Positions 35,881 through 43,589 of a stretch of 64,000 bases of DNA are shown in pieces. A program made the position numbers and the translations under genes. The DNA is from Planctomicrobium piriforme (GTDB taxonomy: Bacteria; Planctomycetota; Planctomycetia; Planctomycetales; Planctomycetaceae): positions 43,094-107,093 of the forward strand of contig CAMATH010000006.1 in assembly GCA_945860955.1 (NCBI GenBank), read 5' to 3'. Each line of letters opens with the position of its first letter. Positions within the stretch are counted from its first letter, which is position 1. The notes below the pieces were generated by a model that saw only the letters and a list, made by a program, of their open reading frames with translations, was not told the DNA's origin and did not search any database.

Positions 35881-36306
35881 ATGCTCGTCGTCTCCGCGTC
35901 CATCCAGATTCCCGATGACGAACTGCGATTCACCTATGCCCGCAGTTCGGGCCCGGGGGGGCAGAATGTCAACAAGGTCTCCAGCAAGGCGATCCTGCAT
36001 TGGTCTCCCGTCACAAGTGGCGGGGTTCCCGCCGACGTGCGCGAGCGGCTGCTGGCGCTGTTCCCGACGCGATTGACGGTCGCGGGGGATTTTGTGATCA
36101 CCAGCGAACGGTCCCGAGATCAGAAGCAAAACGCCGACGACTGTCTGGAAAAACTCCGCGAGATGCTTCAGGCGGCGGCTCACCCGCCAAAACGCCGCCG
36201 GGCGACCAAGGCGTCCAAAGGTTCACATCGCCGTCGACTTGCCGCCAAGAAAGAAAACTCGGAAAAGAAACAAGGCCGCCGGTCGCCACCGACGTCTCAT
36301 GACTGA
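35881..36306 (+). CDS. arfB: Alternative ribosome-rescue factor ArfB (peptidyl-tRNA hydrolase, GGQ)
   Basis: 141 residues: a class I release-factor-type GGQ domain (YARSSGPGGQNVNK, GGQ at 26-28) without codon-recognition domains, followed by a basic C-terminal tail (KRRRATKASKGSHRRRLAAKK) that enters the empty mRNA channel. ArfB releases the peptide from stalled ribosomes. The length is normal. It is followed 39 bases later by the DJ-1/PfpI gene on the same strand. Confidence 0.9.
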   Translation: MLVVSASIQIPDDELRFTYARSSGPGGQNVNKVSSKAILHWSPVTSGGVPADVRERLLALFPTRLTVAGDFVITSERSRDQKQNADDCLEKLREMLQAAAHPPKRRRATKASKGSHRRRLAAKKENSEKKQGRRSPPTSHD

Positions 36307-36345
36307 GCGGGCAATTCACCCCACATCCCTTCACGAGTCCGATTC

Positions 36346-36894
36346 ATGTCCATTGAAAAGCCGCTGGTCGACAAAAAGCTGCTGATGTTCGTCGACGACA
36401 TCTATGAAGATCTCGAACTCTGGTATCCCAAGCTCCGCATGCTGGAAGCCGGCGCGACGGTTGTTGTCGCCGGCCCCGAGAGCGGCGTCAAGTACCAGGG
36501 AAAGCACGGCTATCCCTGTGTTTCCGACGCCCGCATCGACTCCATTGTCGCGCAGGAATTCGAAGGCCTGATCATTCCCGGCGGGTTTTCGCCCGACAAA
36601 CTTCGCCGGGATCCACGAGTCAAAGAACTCACCCGTTATTTCGCCGAGAACGACAAGCTGGTCGCCGCGATATGCCACGGTGGCTGGATTCCCATCTCGG
36701 CGGGAGTCTATCGCGGGGTCCGCGTGACGGGTTCGCCCGGAATCAAGGATGACCTGATCAACGCGGGAGCGGTCTGGGAAGACGCCGCTGTCGTGGTCGA
36801 CAACCATTTCGTTTCGAGCCGCAAGCCCGATGATCTTCCCGCGTTCTGCGAAGGGATCTTGCAGGTTCTGTTGCGGTGGGAAGTCCCGTATTAA
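36346..36894 (+). CDS. DJ-1/PfpI family protein
   Basis: 182 residues. The class I glutamine-amidotransferase-like fold is seen as KLLMFVDDIYEDLELWYPKLRM, EFEGLIIPGGFSPDKLR and LVAAICHGGW, with the nucleophile C110 in the nucleophilic elbow. Glu22 in EDLELWYP matches the acidic residue that interacts with the cysteine in PfpI. Family members are proteases, glyoxalase/deglycase-like enzymes or stress proteins, so the substrate is unknown. It probably shares the arfB transcript. Confidence 0.88.
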   Translation: MSIEKPLVDKKLLMFVDDIYEDLELWYPKLRMLEAGATVVVAGPESGVKYQGKHGYPCVSDARIDSIVAQEFEGLIIPGGFSPDKLRRDPRVKELTRYFAENDKLVAAICHGGWIPISAGVYRGVRVTGSPGIKDDLINAGAVWEDAAVVVDNHFVSSRKPDDLPAFCEGILQVLLRWEVPY

Positions 36895-36909
36895 CGTGCA
36901 ACATAGCCC

Positions 36910-37245
36910 GCACTCTCCGAAAGCGCGTCCCGCTGGTTGATCTCCGGTTTGCGGCGCGCCTCGTGAGGACGAAATCGCACGAGCGGGCCATCCGTCGTGA
37001 AATGCGGTTGACCGCACACGGTTCCGCTGACGGAGAGTGCACTGCGACTCCCGCACAAGTCAGCGTGCGAACCGCGCACTGCGGATGTGGGACGACATCG
37101 GCGCTGTGACAGCGCCGCGGGGCTCTTTCGCTTAACGTCAAGCGACAGCCCCGAGTGCGTTTCCATGACGTAGTCGCCACATCGGGCCAGTCTTTCAGAG
37201 AAAGACGGCTACGTTGTTTGAGCCTCCGGCATTTCCTGGCAGGTG
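36910..37245. other. Non-coding interval with small inverted repeats
   Basis: About 350 bases without a plausible gene separate the DJ-1 gene from the convergent LRR gene. It holds a 10-bp inverted pair (GCACTCTCCG at 36910-36919 and CGGAGAGTGC at 37031-37040). A compact hairpin GTCTTTC-AGA-GAAAGAC (37190-37206) is framed by CGTAGTCG and GGCTACG. The latter could serve as a terminator or RNA-stability element for the convergent genes. Confidence 0.5.
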
Positions 37246-38109
37246 CTACTTTTTGTCCGCCTCAAGGAAGATCTTCACGCCGAATCCCTTGAGGGCTTCG
37301 ACCTGGGCCGATTTCGCGGCGTCACTCAGCGGATTCCCAATGAGATACAACCGCAGGAAGGGAGCGAACCGCTTTTCCCCTTCCGAGTCCTTCTTGCAGG
37401 CTTCCACCAGCGGTGCCAAGTCGGTGATCTTGTTGTTTTCCAAGAGCAGCAACATCCGCGGAGCGGCCGCGGCGAACGGGCCAAGGTCGGCGATCTGATT
37501 GCCGGAGAGCTTGAACGTCATCAGATTGGGAACCAACCCACTCAGATCCTTCACGTCGGTGATCTGATTTCGGGCCAAGTCCAGTGAGGAGAGTTTTGTC
37601 AGTTTTCCGAGCGGCGAGGGATTGGCGATCTTGTTCCCAGCGATGTACAGGGCCGACAGTTTGGGGAGATCGGCAAGCGCTTCGACCGCCACGATCTGAT
37701 TGTCCGAAAGTTCGACAAACTGCAGCGCCTTGATGTTGGCGAGCGGAGCGATGTCCACGATTTTGTTCTTCGAAAGATCCAGCGACTGCAGGTTCCTGAG
37801 ATCCTTGAGCGCGTCGACCTTTTCGATCTCGTTCCCGGCGAGATTGATCAACGCCAGATTCGGGCACTTTTCCAGGCCGGTCAGGTCCTTGATCCCTTTG
37901 TTTTTCCCTTCCAGGATGAAGACCTTTTTCAGATCCTCTTCGGTCAACTCGTCGGTCTTGTCCCGCTTTTCGAAGACCTGTTGCCGGACGGCCGCTTCCA
38001 GCCCCTTGTCGGGAATCGGACCCGCCGCAGCCGTGCGAAACGTGAACAGGCAGGCGCACACTCCCGCCCACGCGAACAGGTTTCTCATCGACAGATTGCG
38101 AATGTTCAT
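37246..38109 (-). CDS. Secreted leucine-rich-repeat protein
   Basis: 287 residues from the ATG at 38109 (GAGGAG 7 bases upstream). The signal peptide ends near TAAA-GPIP. About seven SDS22-like repeats of ~22 residues follow (LxxLxxLxLxxNxIxDIxPL: NLQSLDLSKNKIVDIAPLAN, ALQFVELSDNQIVAVEALAD, KLSSLDLARNQITDVKDLS). The curved LRR surface is typically used for protein binding. C-terminally it has a basic capping segment. No catalytic feature is seen. Function in this organism is unknown. Confidence 0.87.
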   Translation of the reverse strand: MNIRNLSMRNLFAWAGVCACLFTFRTAAAGPIPDKGLEAAVRQQVFEKRDKTDELTEEDLKKVFILEGKNKGIKDLTGLEKCPNLALINLAGNEIEKVDALKDLRNLQSLDLSKNKIVDIAPLANIKALQFVELSDNQIVAVEALADLPKLSALYIAGNKIANPSPLGKLTKLSSLDLARNQITDVKDLSGLVPNLMTFKLSGNQIADLGPFAAAAPRMLLLLENNKITDLAPLVEACKKDSEGEKRFAPFLRLYLIGNPLSDAAKSAQVEALKGFGVKIFLEADKK

Positions 38110-38384
38110 TCCAGGCTCCTCAGGGTTGCAAGTTTCCGGGACGTGTTTGCCGGCGGGCGCGTTCAACAGGTCACCCAGCGTCCATCCACAGATGTTGATC
38201 TCGATCGGAAGTCTATCGCCAGAGCGCGGGGCGTGTCAAAACTCCCGGGGGAATCAAGATTCGAATGCCGGAGTTTGAGACGATTTTAATTGACTCCATT
38301 CCCGGGAGCGGATAGTCTCTAAACAGGTTCGGCCCGAGATTCACTCCTCATCAGGCCATTTTTCCTGCCGCTACGGAACCCGAG

Positions 38385-38696
38385 ATGTCGTTGGCCTCAC
38401 CCGGTCCCGAAATCCGAGTCGCCATCCCGCGGGCGCTGCATTCTTTGTGCGACTTCTCTCCCCATTCGCCGAGTCCCGAGCTGACGCTGCACGGTGCCGA
38501 CGTGCGGGCGCTGCTCCTCGACCTGCTCAGGCGGTATCCCCGGGTGCATGTCCGGTTGTGTGACGAACGGGGAGATCCTCGTCCGCACATCAATGTCTTC
38601 GTCAACGACGACCATGTTCGCGTGCGGGCCGGACTGGATACGCCTTTGGCCGAGGGTGATCTCGTTTCCCTGCTGCCTGCCGTCTCTGGAGGTTGA
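38385..38696 (+). CDS. MoaD/ThiS-like ubiquitin-fold protein
   Basis: 103 residues: a beta-grasp pattern (IRVAIPRALHSLC, LTLHGADVRALLLDLL, INVFVNDDHVRV, LAEGDLVSLLPAVSGG) ending in the Gly-Gly tail that is thiocarboxylated in MoaD/ThiS sulfur carriers. No moeB/thiF-like activating gene or moaE is adjacent. The stop is three bases before the start of the BNR propeller gene, so translational coupling is likely; a functional link is inferred from that. It may be a sulfur carrier, or a ubiquitin-like modifier for an unidentified partner. Confidence 0.85.
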   Translation: MSLASPGPEIRVAIPRALHSLCDFSPHSPSPELTLHGADVRALLLDLLRRYPRVHVRLCDERGDPRPHINVFVNDDHVRVRAGLDTPLAEGDLVSLLPAVSGG

Positions 38697-38699
38697 GTC

Positions 38700-39797
38700 A
38701 TGCCGAGTCGTCTTGTCGTCGCCGTGGGAACGAAAAAAGGTCTCTTTGTTTTTGAAGGAGGGGCCAATTCGAAAAAACTGGAACTCCGCGGCCCATTCTT
38801 TCACGGCATGCCCATTAATGCCGCTTTCATCGATTGCCGGACCAAGTCCCCCCGGGTGTGGGCAGTCCCCAGTTGCCCCTGGTTTGGCACGACCATTCAG
38901 GTGAGCAAAGATCTGGGCCAGAAATTCAAACCGACCAAGTCGGCCCCCGCGTTCACAGCCGAAGACGGCAGGACATTGAAGAATGTCTGGTCGCTGGGAG
39001 CGGGCAGCCACGCGAAAGAGCTGCTCTGCGGCGTCGAGCCGGCGGCGCTGTTTCGCAGTACGGACAGCGGCGAATCGTGGGAGAAGGTTTCATCCATCAG
39101 TGATCATCCCCACGCCCGGACCTGGATGCCCGGTGCGGGCGGGTTGTGCCTCCATACGATTTTGCATCATGGCGGAGCGCTCCACTTGGGGATCTCGACC
39201 GGTGGCCACTACGCCAGCCGGGACGGAATGCAGACGTTTGAACCGGAAAACACTGGTGTCGGAGCGGCATTCCAACCGGTCCGAAATCCCGAATACGGAC
39301 AATGCGTCCACAAGATCGCCGCTCATCCCGATAAGCCGGAACGGCTCTACATGATGAACCACGGCGGGTTCGAGGAAGACCCGACGCTGGGGGTTCTCCG
39401 AAGTGATGACGGGGGTAAAAGCTGGACCAGCATCGCCAAAGGACTCCCCAGCGACTTCGGATTCCCGATCGTTGTGCATCCGCACGACCCGGATACCGTC
39501 TATGTGATGCCACTCGCGCCCAACACCCGCACCTGCCCGGAAGGCAATCCGGCGATCTGGCGGAGTACCAGTGCGGGCGCAAAATGGGAGAAGTTGAACA
39601 AAGGTTTGCCAAAGAAGGATGCGTATTTCACCGTCCTCCGCGACGGAATGGACGTTGACAATGGCAAGAAACCATCGGTCTGGTTCGGCACAACGACCGG
39701 TCAACTGTGGCGCGGACGGGAGGGAGGGGACGAATTTGAGTGTGTCGCGTCGGCGTTGCCGCCAATTCACTGCGTGAAAGTCGCGGTGGTGGACTGA
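38700..39797 (+). CDS. BNR-repeat / sialidase-like beta-propeller protein
   Basis: 365 residues. Repeats of the BNR/Asp-box type (S-x-D-x-G-x-x-W: RSTDSGESWEKV, RSDDGGKSWTSI, RSTSAGAKWEKL) lie in a propeller. Other segments (LVVAVGTKKGLFVFE, HARTWMPGAGGLCLHTILHH) lack the catalytic Arg triad and Tyr of true sialidases as far as I can see. No signal peptide is visible, so it is likely cytoplasmic. It is coupled three bases after the MoaD-like gene. Confidence 0.82.
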   Translation: MPSRLVVAVGTKKGLFVFEGGANSKKLELRGPFFHGMPINAAFIDCRTKSPRVWAVPSCPWFGTTIQVSKDLGQKFKPTKSAPAFTAEDGRTLKNVWSLGAGSHAKELLCGVEPAALFRSTDSGESWEKVSSISDHPHARTWMPGAGGLCLHTILHHGGALHLGISTGGHYASRDGMQTFEPENTGVGAAFQPVRNPEYGQCVHKIAAHPDKPERLYMMNHGGFEEDPTLGVLRSDDGGKSWTSIAKGLPSDFGFPIVVHPHDPDTVYVMPLAPNTRTCPEGNPAIWRSTSAGAKWEKLNKGLPKKDAYFTVLRDGMDVDNGKKPSVWFGTTTGQLWRGREGGDEFECVASALPPIHCVKVAVVD

Positions 39798-39820
39798 GAA
39801 CTCACGGGGTCATTCCCCCC

Positions 39821-40336
39821 ATGTGCGAACCACCTTTTCCTGAACGCACGAGAGCTGCGCAGCGGTTTCTTTCAGCCCTGGTCGCGTATGCTGTCGTCTG
39901 CGTCGTCGGATTCGTGGTGATCGCATCAAAGTATGGACTTCGACCATCGCTGGCGTTGTCACTCATCGCAATCGCGCCGGTTTTGATCGGCCTTCGCATT
40001 CATCGTCGATGGGAGTCCGTCCGATCGCAGGAATTCGTTTTCCTGGCGATTTTGTGGGTGATCTGCATCGGGGGTGTGACGCTGATCACACGAGCCTGGG
40101 ACGAAGGCGGATTCTATGGAACCGTATTTGCGACTCCGACGGAAGAAGATTCGAACTGGAAAAGGTTCAAGAACGAGTTGCGTCGAGACGCCGCGTTCCG
40201 GGATCTCACGATTGAGCATTTTCGAGGCGTCTCCTGGGTGAAAGGATCTTTGGGATCCGAAGCAGACTTGGAACGACTGGTTTCGTCCCCAGACCCCATC
40301 CGGCTCGCCCGGATGGTGAATGAGATCGGTAGCTAG
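39821..40336 (+). CDS. Small membrane protein whose 3' end lies in a repeat element
   Basis: 171 residues from the ATG at 39821; earlier in-frame starts are less likely. There are three probable TM segments (ALVAYAVVCVVGFVVIA; LALSLIAIAPVLIG; FVFLAILWVICIGGVTLI) and a short soluble end. The last ~17 residues, SSPDPIRLARMVNEIGS, are translated from the left hairpin region of repeat copy 4. The native C-terminus has therefore probably been replaced by element sequence. It may be a broken gene or still functional. No family recognised. Confidence 0.6.
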   Translation: MCEPPFPERTRAAQRFLSALVAYAVVCVVGFVVIASKYGLRPSLALSLIAIAPVLIGLRIHRRWESVRSQEFVFLAILWVICIGGVTLITRAWDEGGFYGTVFATPTEEDSNWKRFKNELRRDAAFRDLTIEHFRGVSWVKGSLGSEADLERLVSSPDPIRLARMVNEIGS

Positions 40337-40754
40337 AAAGATGGTCCCTCATCCTCGATCAAGACCCCATCCACCTCGTGTGGATTGGTGAATGAGATCC
40401 TCGCTCTGTCAGACGAGAACAGCGTCAAACGAAACCCGTCCGGATCGCAAAGCGATTGGTCGCCAATCGTCACAGGGGCCACGGGACGCATTGATGCCTC
40501 GCGAAAAGCACGACATCGCCGGTGGCAGCCGTTGACTTGGATACTGACGTCGTGTGTGGCAGACAGAGCGAAGGTCTGATTCACCAATCCACACAAGGTG
40601 GATCGGGTCTGGACCGCACAAGGTGGTTTGGCACTAGCCACCGATCTTTCTCCCCATCCGCTCAAGGCGGATGGGGCCGTCGCCGCCGTCGGACTGCCCC
40701 AGATCCCATCCGGCTCGAGTTCAATGTCCTGTTTTCGGACGCGCGGAGTATAGC
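40284..40754. mobile_element. MITE-like composite element, copy 4
   Basis: The inner part matches copy 3 in the opposite orientation. Inverted repeats of ~51 bp (40362-40412 and 40560-40610) enclose a ~147-bp core that is similar at both ends and divergent in the middle. The right end carries GGACGCGCGGAGTATAGCC. The left terminal repeat is absent: similarity stops near 40284, inside the membrane protein gene. As in copy 3, one frame through the core stays open (minus strand, 40333-40665), which I treat as incidental. Confidence 0.72.
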
Positions 40755-40767
40755 CTCGAAGCAGCGG

Positions 40768-42435
40768 TTAATTCAGCATCGTTTGAAACGCAATCCCCCG
40801 ACTCGCCAACACTTCCTCGGCCGCGCGGATCCCCTGGTAAAATGCCTCTTCAAACAGCGCCACTCCGCTGTTGTCGCTGTGCGCGAAATGGACCCCGCGG
40901 TACGGGATGGCGCACGCCCGGCGGGCCGCTCCCCAGACGAAGCCCGGCCTGGGCTGAATCATCGCGTGCCCCCACCGCATGACGTCGATCCGCTCGACCA
41001 GCGAACGCACCTCGGGATGCGCCCGTTCCAGATCCGACAGCGCCAGTTCGGCACAGTCGCTCCACCCCAGTTGTTCGAGTGTGACTCGGGCGGCCCGTGC
41101 TTCGGGGGCACAATTCGGATAGTACCAGGTGAACACCGTCGGTCCCCGATCGACTCCTGCCTGATGCGAATTCACGACGTACCCCAACGAAGGAGAATCG
41201 TAGATCACGTTGTCCCAGCAGAGCGGATAACTCGACTCGCGGGGTCGATCGCGTAACGTCAGATTGGCGACCAGCCACGAGCCGTAGTGAAATTCCCGAA
41301 CCAGTTCGCCCCGCGCGGCTCGGTATCCATCGATCAAATGCGGCGCGAGAAACTGCGGGCCGCAAAACACCACCTGCCGGGCCTGGATCCCACGAACCGC
41401 GCCGGCAGAATTGGCCGCCACAATTTCCAATGGTGACGACGTGGCACGTTCTTCCGCAGTGTCCGCGAAACGAATCTCGGCAACCCCCCAACCCGAGTCG
41501 ATCCTGCCATGAGCCCCGGCCGCCAGATGCGCTACCAGCCTTCCGTTCCCTTCGGGCCATGTGAGCAATGGTTGCGCGTGGGCTCCCGGGGCACTCACCC
41601 GCGACGCGAAATAAAACAGCCCGGACCAAGCACTGGTCTGATCGACTGTAAGCCCATAATCGTCGCGACAGGCGTAATCCACCAGCCACCGGACTCGCGA
41701 TGAGGTGATGCCCCGTTCCGACAGCCAGTCTCCCATCGTCTGCCGATCGAGTGCAACCACTTCCGCGTCGTCGCTGCCGCGATCCACCGGAATCGCGAAC
41801 GCCCTCCGCCCTGCCCCGTCGCGCCACGCTGTCCATCGATCGACTTCCGCGTGAAACAAGGCGAATTGCCGCAGATCTTCAGGTGTCAATCCCTCGGCGA
41901 ACCACAGATCCTCATACCAGGCACCGTTGAAAAAGACCCGCTCTTGTGGATCTCGACACAATGTCTGTTCTTCAGTTTGCGGATTTCCCTGGTCGTCGAT
42001 TCCCGAGACAACTCCCATCTCGGTCAGCAGCGTGATCAAGGCGCGATTGTCACTTTGTGGGACCGGCAGGTAGTGCGCACCCCAGGGAAACTTGCCGGCT
42101 CGGGAACTCCCGGACCGCGATGTCCCCCCCGGTTCGGCTTCCAGTTCGACCAGTTGGTAGTCGTGAAATCCGGCACGCGAAAATCGCCACGCCGCCGACA
42201 GGCCGGCGACCCCTGCTCCTACAATCACCACCTCGCTCGATTGCCAGGTGGCTGGAATGGCTCCCCGGAACCGGTTGTCGCGGAGCGCGTGGCCCAGTTC
42301 AATTCCCGCTCCCACCAGTTCGCCGGCTGGCGGGACACTGGCGGATTGCGAATCGCACCCCGCCAGGACGGGAATTCCCAGAAAAGCGGCCAGCAGGTCG
42401 CGACGGGAGAGGGAGTGTCGCGCGGGGGATCTCAC
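40768..42435 (-). CDS. Tat-exported FAD-dependent oxidoreductase (flavin amine oxidase-like), lipoprotein
   Basis: 555 residues. Tat signal SRRDLLAAFLGIPVLAGC, with C27 in a lipobox-like context, so it is probably a Tat-dependent lipoprotein. Dinucleotide fold VVIVGAGVAGLSAAWRFSRAG with GxGxxG at 73-78, and a second FAD-family stretch at the C-terminus (GVHFAHSDNSGVALFEEAFYQGI). This is the amine-oxidase-type or NAD(P)-Rossmann oxidoreductase layout. The GTG start overlaps the ThuA gene's stop by four bases (GTGA), so the two are co-translated. Substrate unknown. Confidence 0.85.
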   Translation of the reverse strand: MRSPARHSLSRRDLLAAFLGIPVLAGCDSQSASVPPAGELVGAGIELGHALRDNRFRGAIPATWQSSEVVIVGAGVAGLSAAWRFSRAGFHDYQLVELEAEPGGTSRSGSSRAGKFPWGAHYLPVPQSDNRALITLLTEMGVVSGIDDQGNPQTEEQTLCRDPQERVFFNGAWYEDLWFAEGLTPEDLRQFALFHAEVDRWTAWRDGAGRRAFAIPVDRGSDDAEVVALDRQTMGDWLSERGITSSRVRWLVDYACRDDYGLTVDQTSAWSGLFYFASRVSAPGAHAQPLLTWPEGNGRLVAHLAAGAHGRIDSGWGVAEIRFADTAEERATSSPLEIVAANSAGAVRGIQARQVVFCGPQFLAPHLIDGYRAARGELVREFHYGSWLVANLTLRDRPRESSYPLCWDNVIYDSPSLGYVVNSHQAGVDRGPTVFTWYYPNCAPEARAARVTLEQLGWSDCAELALSDLERAHPEVRSLVERIDVMRWGHAMIQPRPGFVWGAARRACAIPYRGVHFAHSDNSGVALFEEAFYQGIRAAEEVLASRGIAFQTMLN

Positions 42436-43349
42436 TTCGCTTCCGGAATCAAACGGGCCTCATGGGTCGGCGGGAAGTCGGCGGTCAGCGGAATCGTCAC
42501 TTTGCCTGTCGCGACCCATTCGCAGCCCCGGTTCATCACGCTGATGAAACCCCGGCAGCGAATCGCCCGGGTGTCGTTCCCACCCACGTGTCCCATCACG
42601 GTCGTGAAGACTTTGCCTTTGCCGAACGGGATCCACCAGATCATTGGCTCATGTGCGCCGGTGCCGCTGCGGTCGTTCGCCGAATAGGCCGTCGCGAGGA
42701 CGTTCATTTCCTCGGCGGGACCGCGCTGACCGTGATACAACTCGTCGGCACCATGCATCCAGCGCAACGGCATTCCCTGGGTGACGGGGTGTTCCGAGTC
42801 GCGAATGTCGATTGGATATTCATGTTGCGGACCGTGACCCGCTCCCGGTCCCTTGCCTGGTTCGGTCTTCATCGGAAGCCCCCGGGCGTCGATCGTCAGG
42901 CGGGGACCGTAGTTGGCGTCGCGCCAGCCGAGGCCGATCATCCGATTCCATTCTGGCCATTCGGGAAACGCGTTGTTGGCGGCGTGAATGATCACCAGTC
43001 CGCCCCCATTTCCTACCCACTTCACCAGGGCGACGCGAACCTCTTCGGGCCACAGCTCTCCATTGTAATTGCTCAAGACGACTTCGTACTTGCTGAAGTC
43101 GGGCCGAAATGCGTCCCAATCCTTCTTCGGAGCGCCGTTCGGCGGCGTCGTCACCACGTCGATCGTGAACCGACCGGCCTTTTCCAGTTCGGCCCGCATG
43201 ACGGGAGTCATCGCCTTCCAGTTGTGATTGTTTTGGCCATCGACGATCAGCAGCTTGAGTTTGTCTTCGGCCCGGGCGAGATCACTGCTCAGAACGACCA
43301 GAAACGCCGTCAGGCACCAGGCGAGTTTTCGGAGAACGAGTGGGAACAT
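42432..43349 (-). CDS. Secreted ThuA-domain protein (trehalose-utilisation-like)
   Basis: 305 residues. Signal peptide FLVVLSSDLARA; then KLLIVDGQNNHNWKAMTPVM, VLSNYNGELWPEEVR, GGGLVIIHAANNAFPEWPEWNRMIGLGWRDA and MGHVGGNDTRAI, which match the ThuA fold (class I glutamine-amidotransferase-like). ThuA proteins are linked to disaccharide metabolism in some bacteria; in planctomycetes they are abundant and largely uncharacterised. It is coupled to the FAD oxidoreductase downstream, and the pair forms a two-gene operon. Confidence 0.87.
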   Translation of the reverse strand: MFPLVLRKLAWCLTAFLVVLSSDLARAEDKLKLLIVDGQNNHNWKAMTPVMRAELEKAGRFTIDVVTTPPNGAPKKDWDAFRPDFSKYEVVLSNYNGELWPEEVRVALVKWVGNGGGLVIIHAANNAFPEWPEWNRMIGLGWRDANYGPRLTIDARGLPMKTEPGKGPGAGHGPQHEYPIDIRDSEHPVTQGMPLRWMHGADELYHGQRGPAEEMNVLATAYSANDRSGTGAHEPMIWWIPFGKGKVFTTVMGHVGGNDTRAIRCRGFISVMNRGCEWVATGKVTIPLTADFPPTHEARLIPEAK

Positions 43350-43589
43350 CAGTGTCGGTTCCTATGCGAGTTGCGAAACGGAGTCGCGCGATCTCTTCCG
43401 TCGGGGATCGATTCCCGCGCGGCCCACATCTTAGACGGGATGAACCGAATCGGGGAGTCCCGCGTCTTGGTTTCGGAACCGGTTCGATCCACGTAAGATT
43501 CAGACCGCTGGAAACACGACGCACCAGAGACTCAACATAGTGAGACACCTCACAGTGAAACACCAGACAGCGCCCGGGAATGACGGTTG

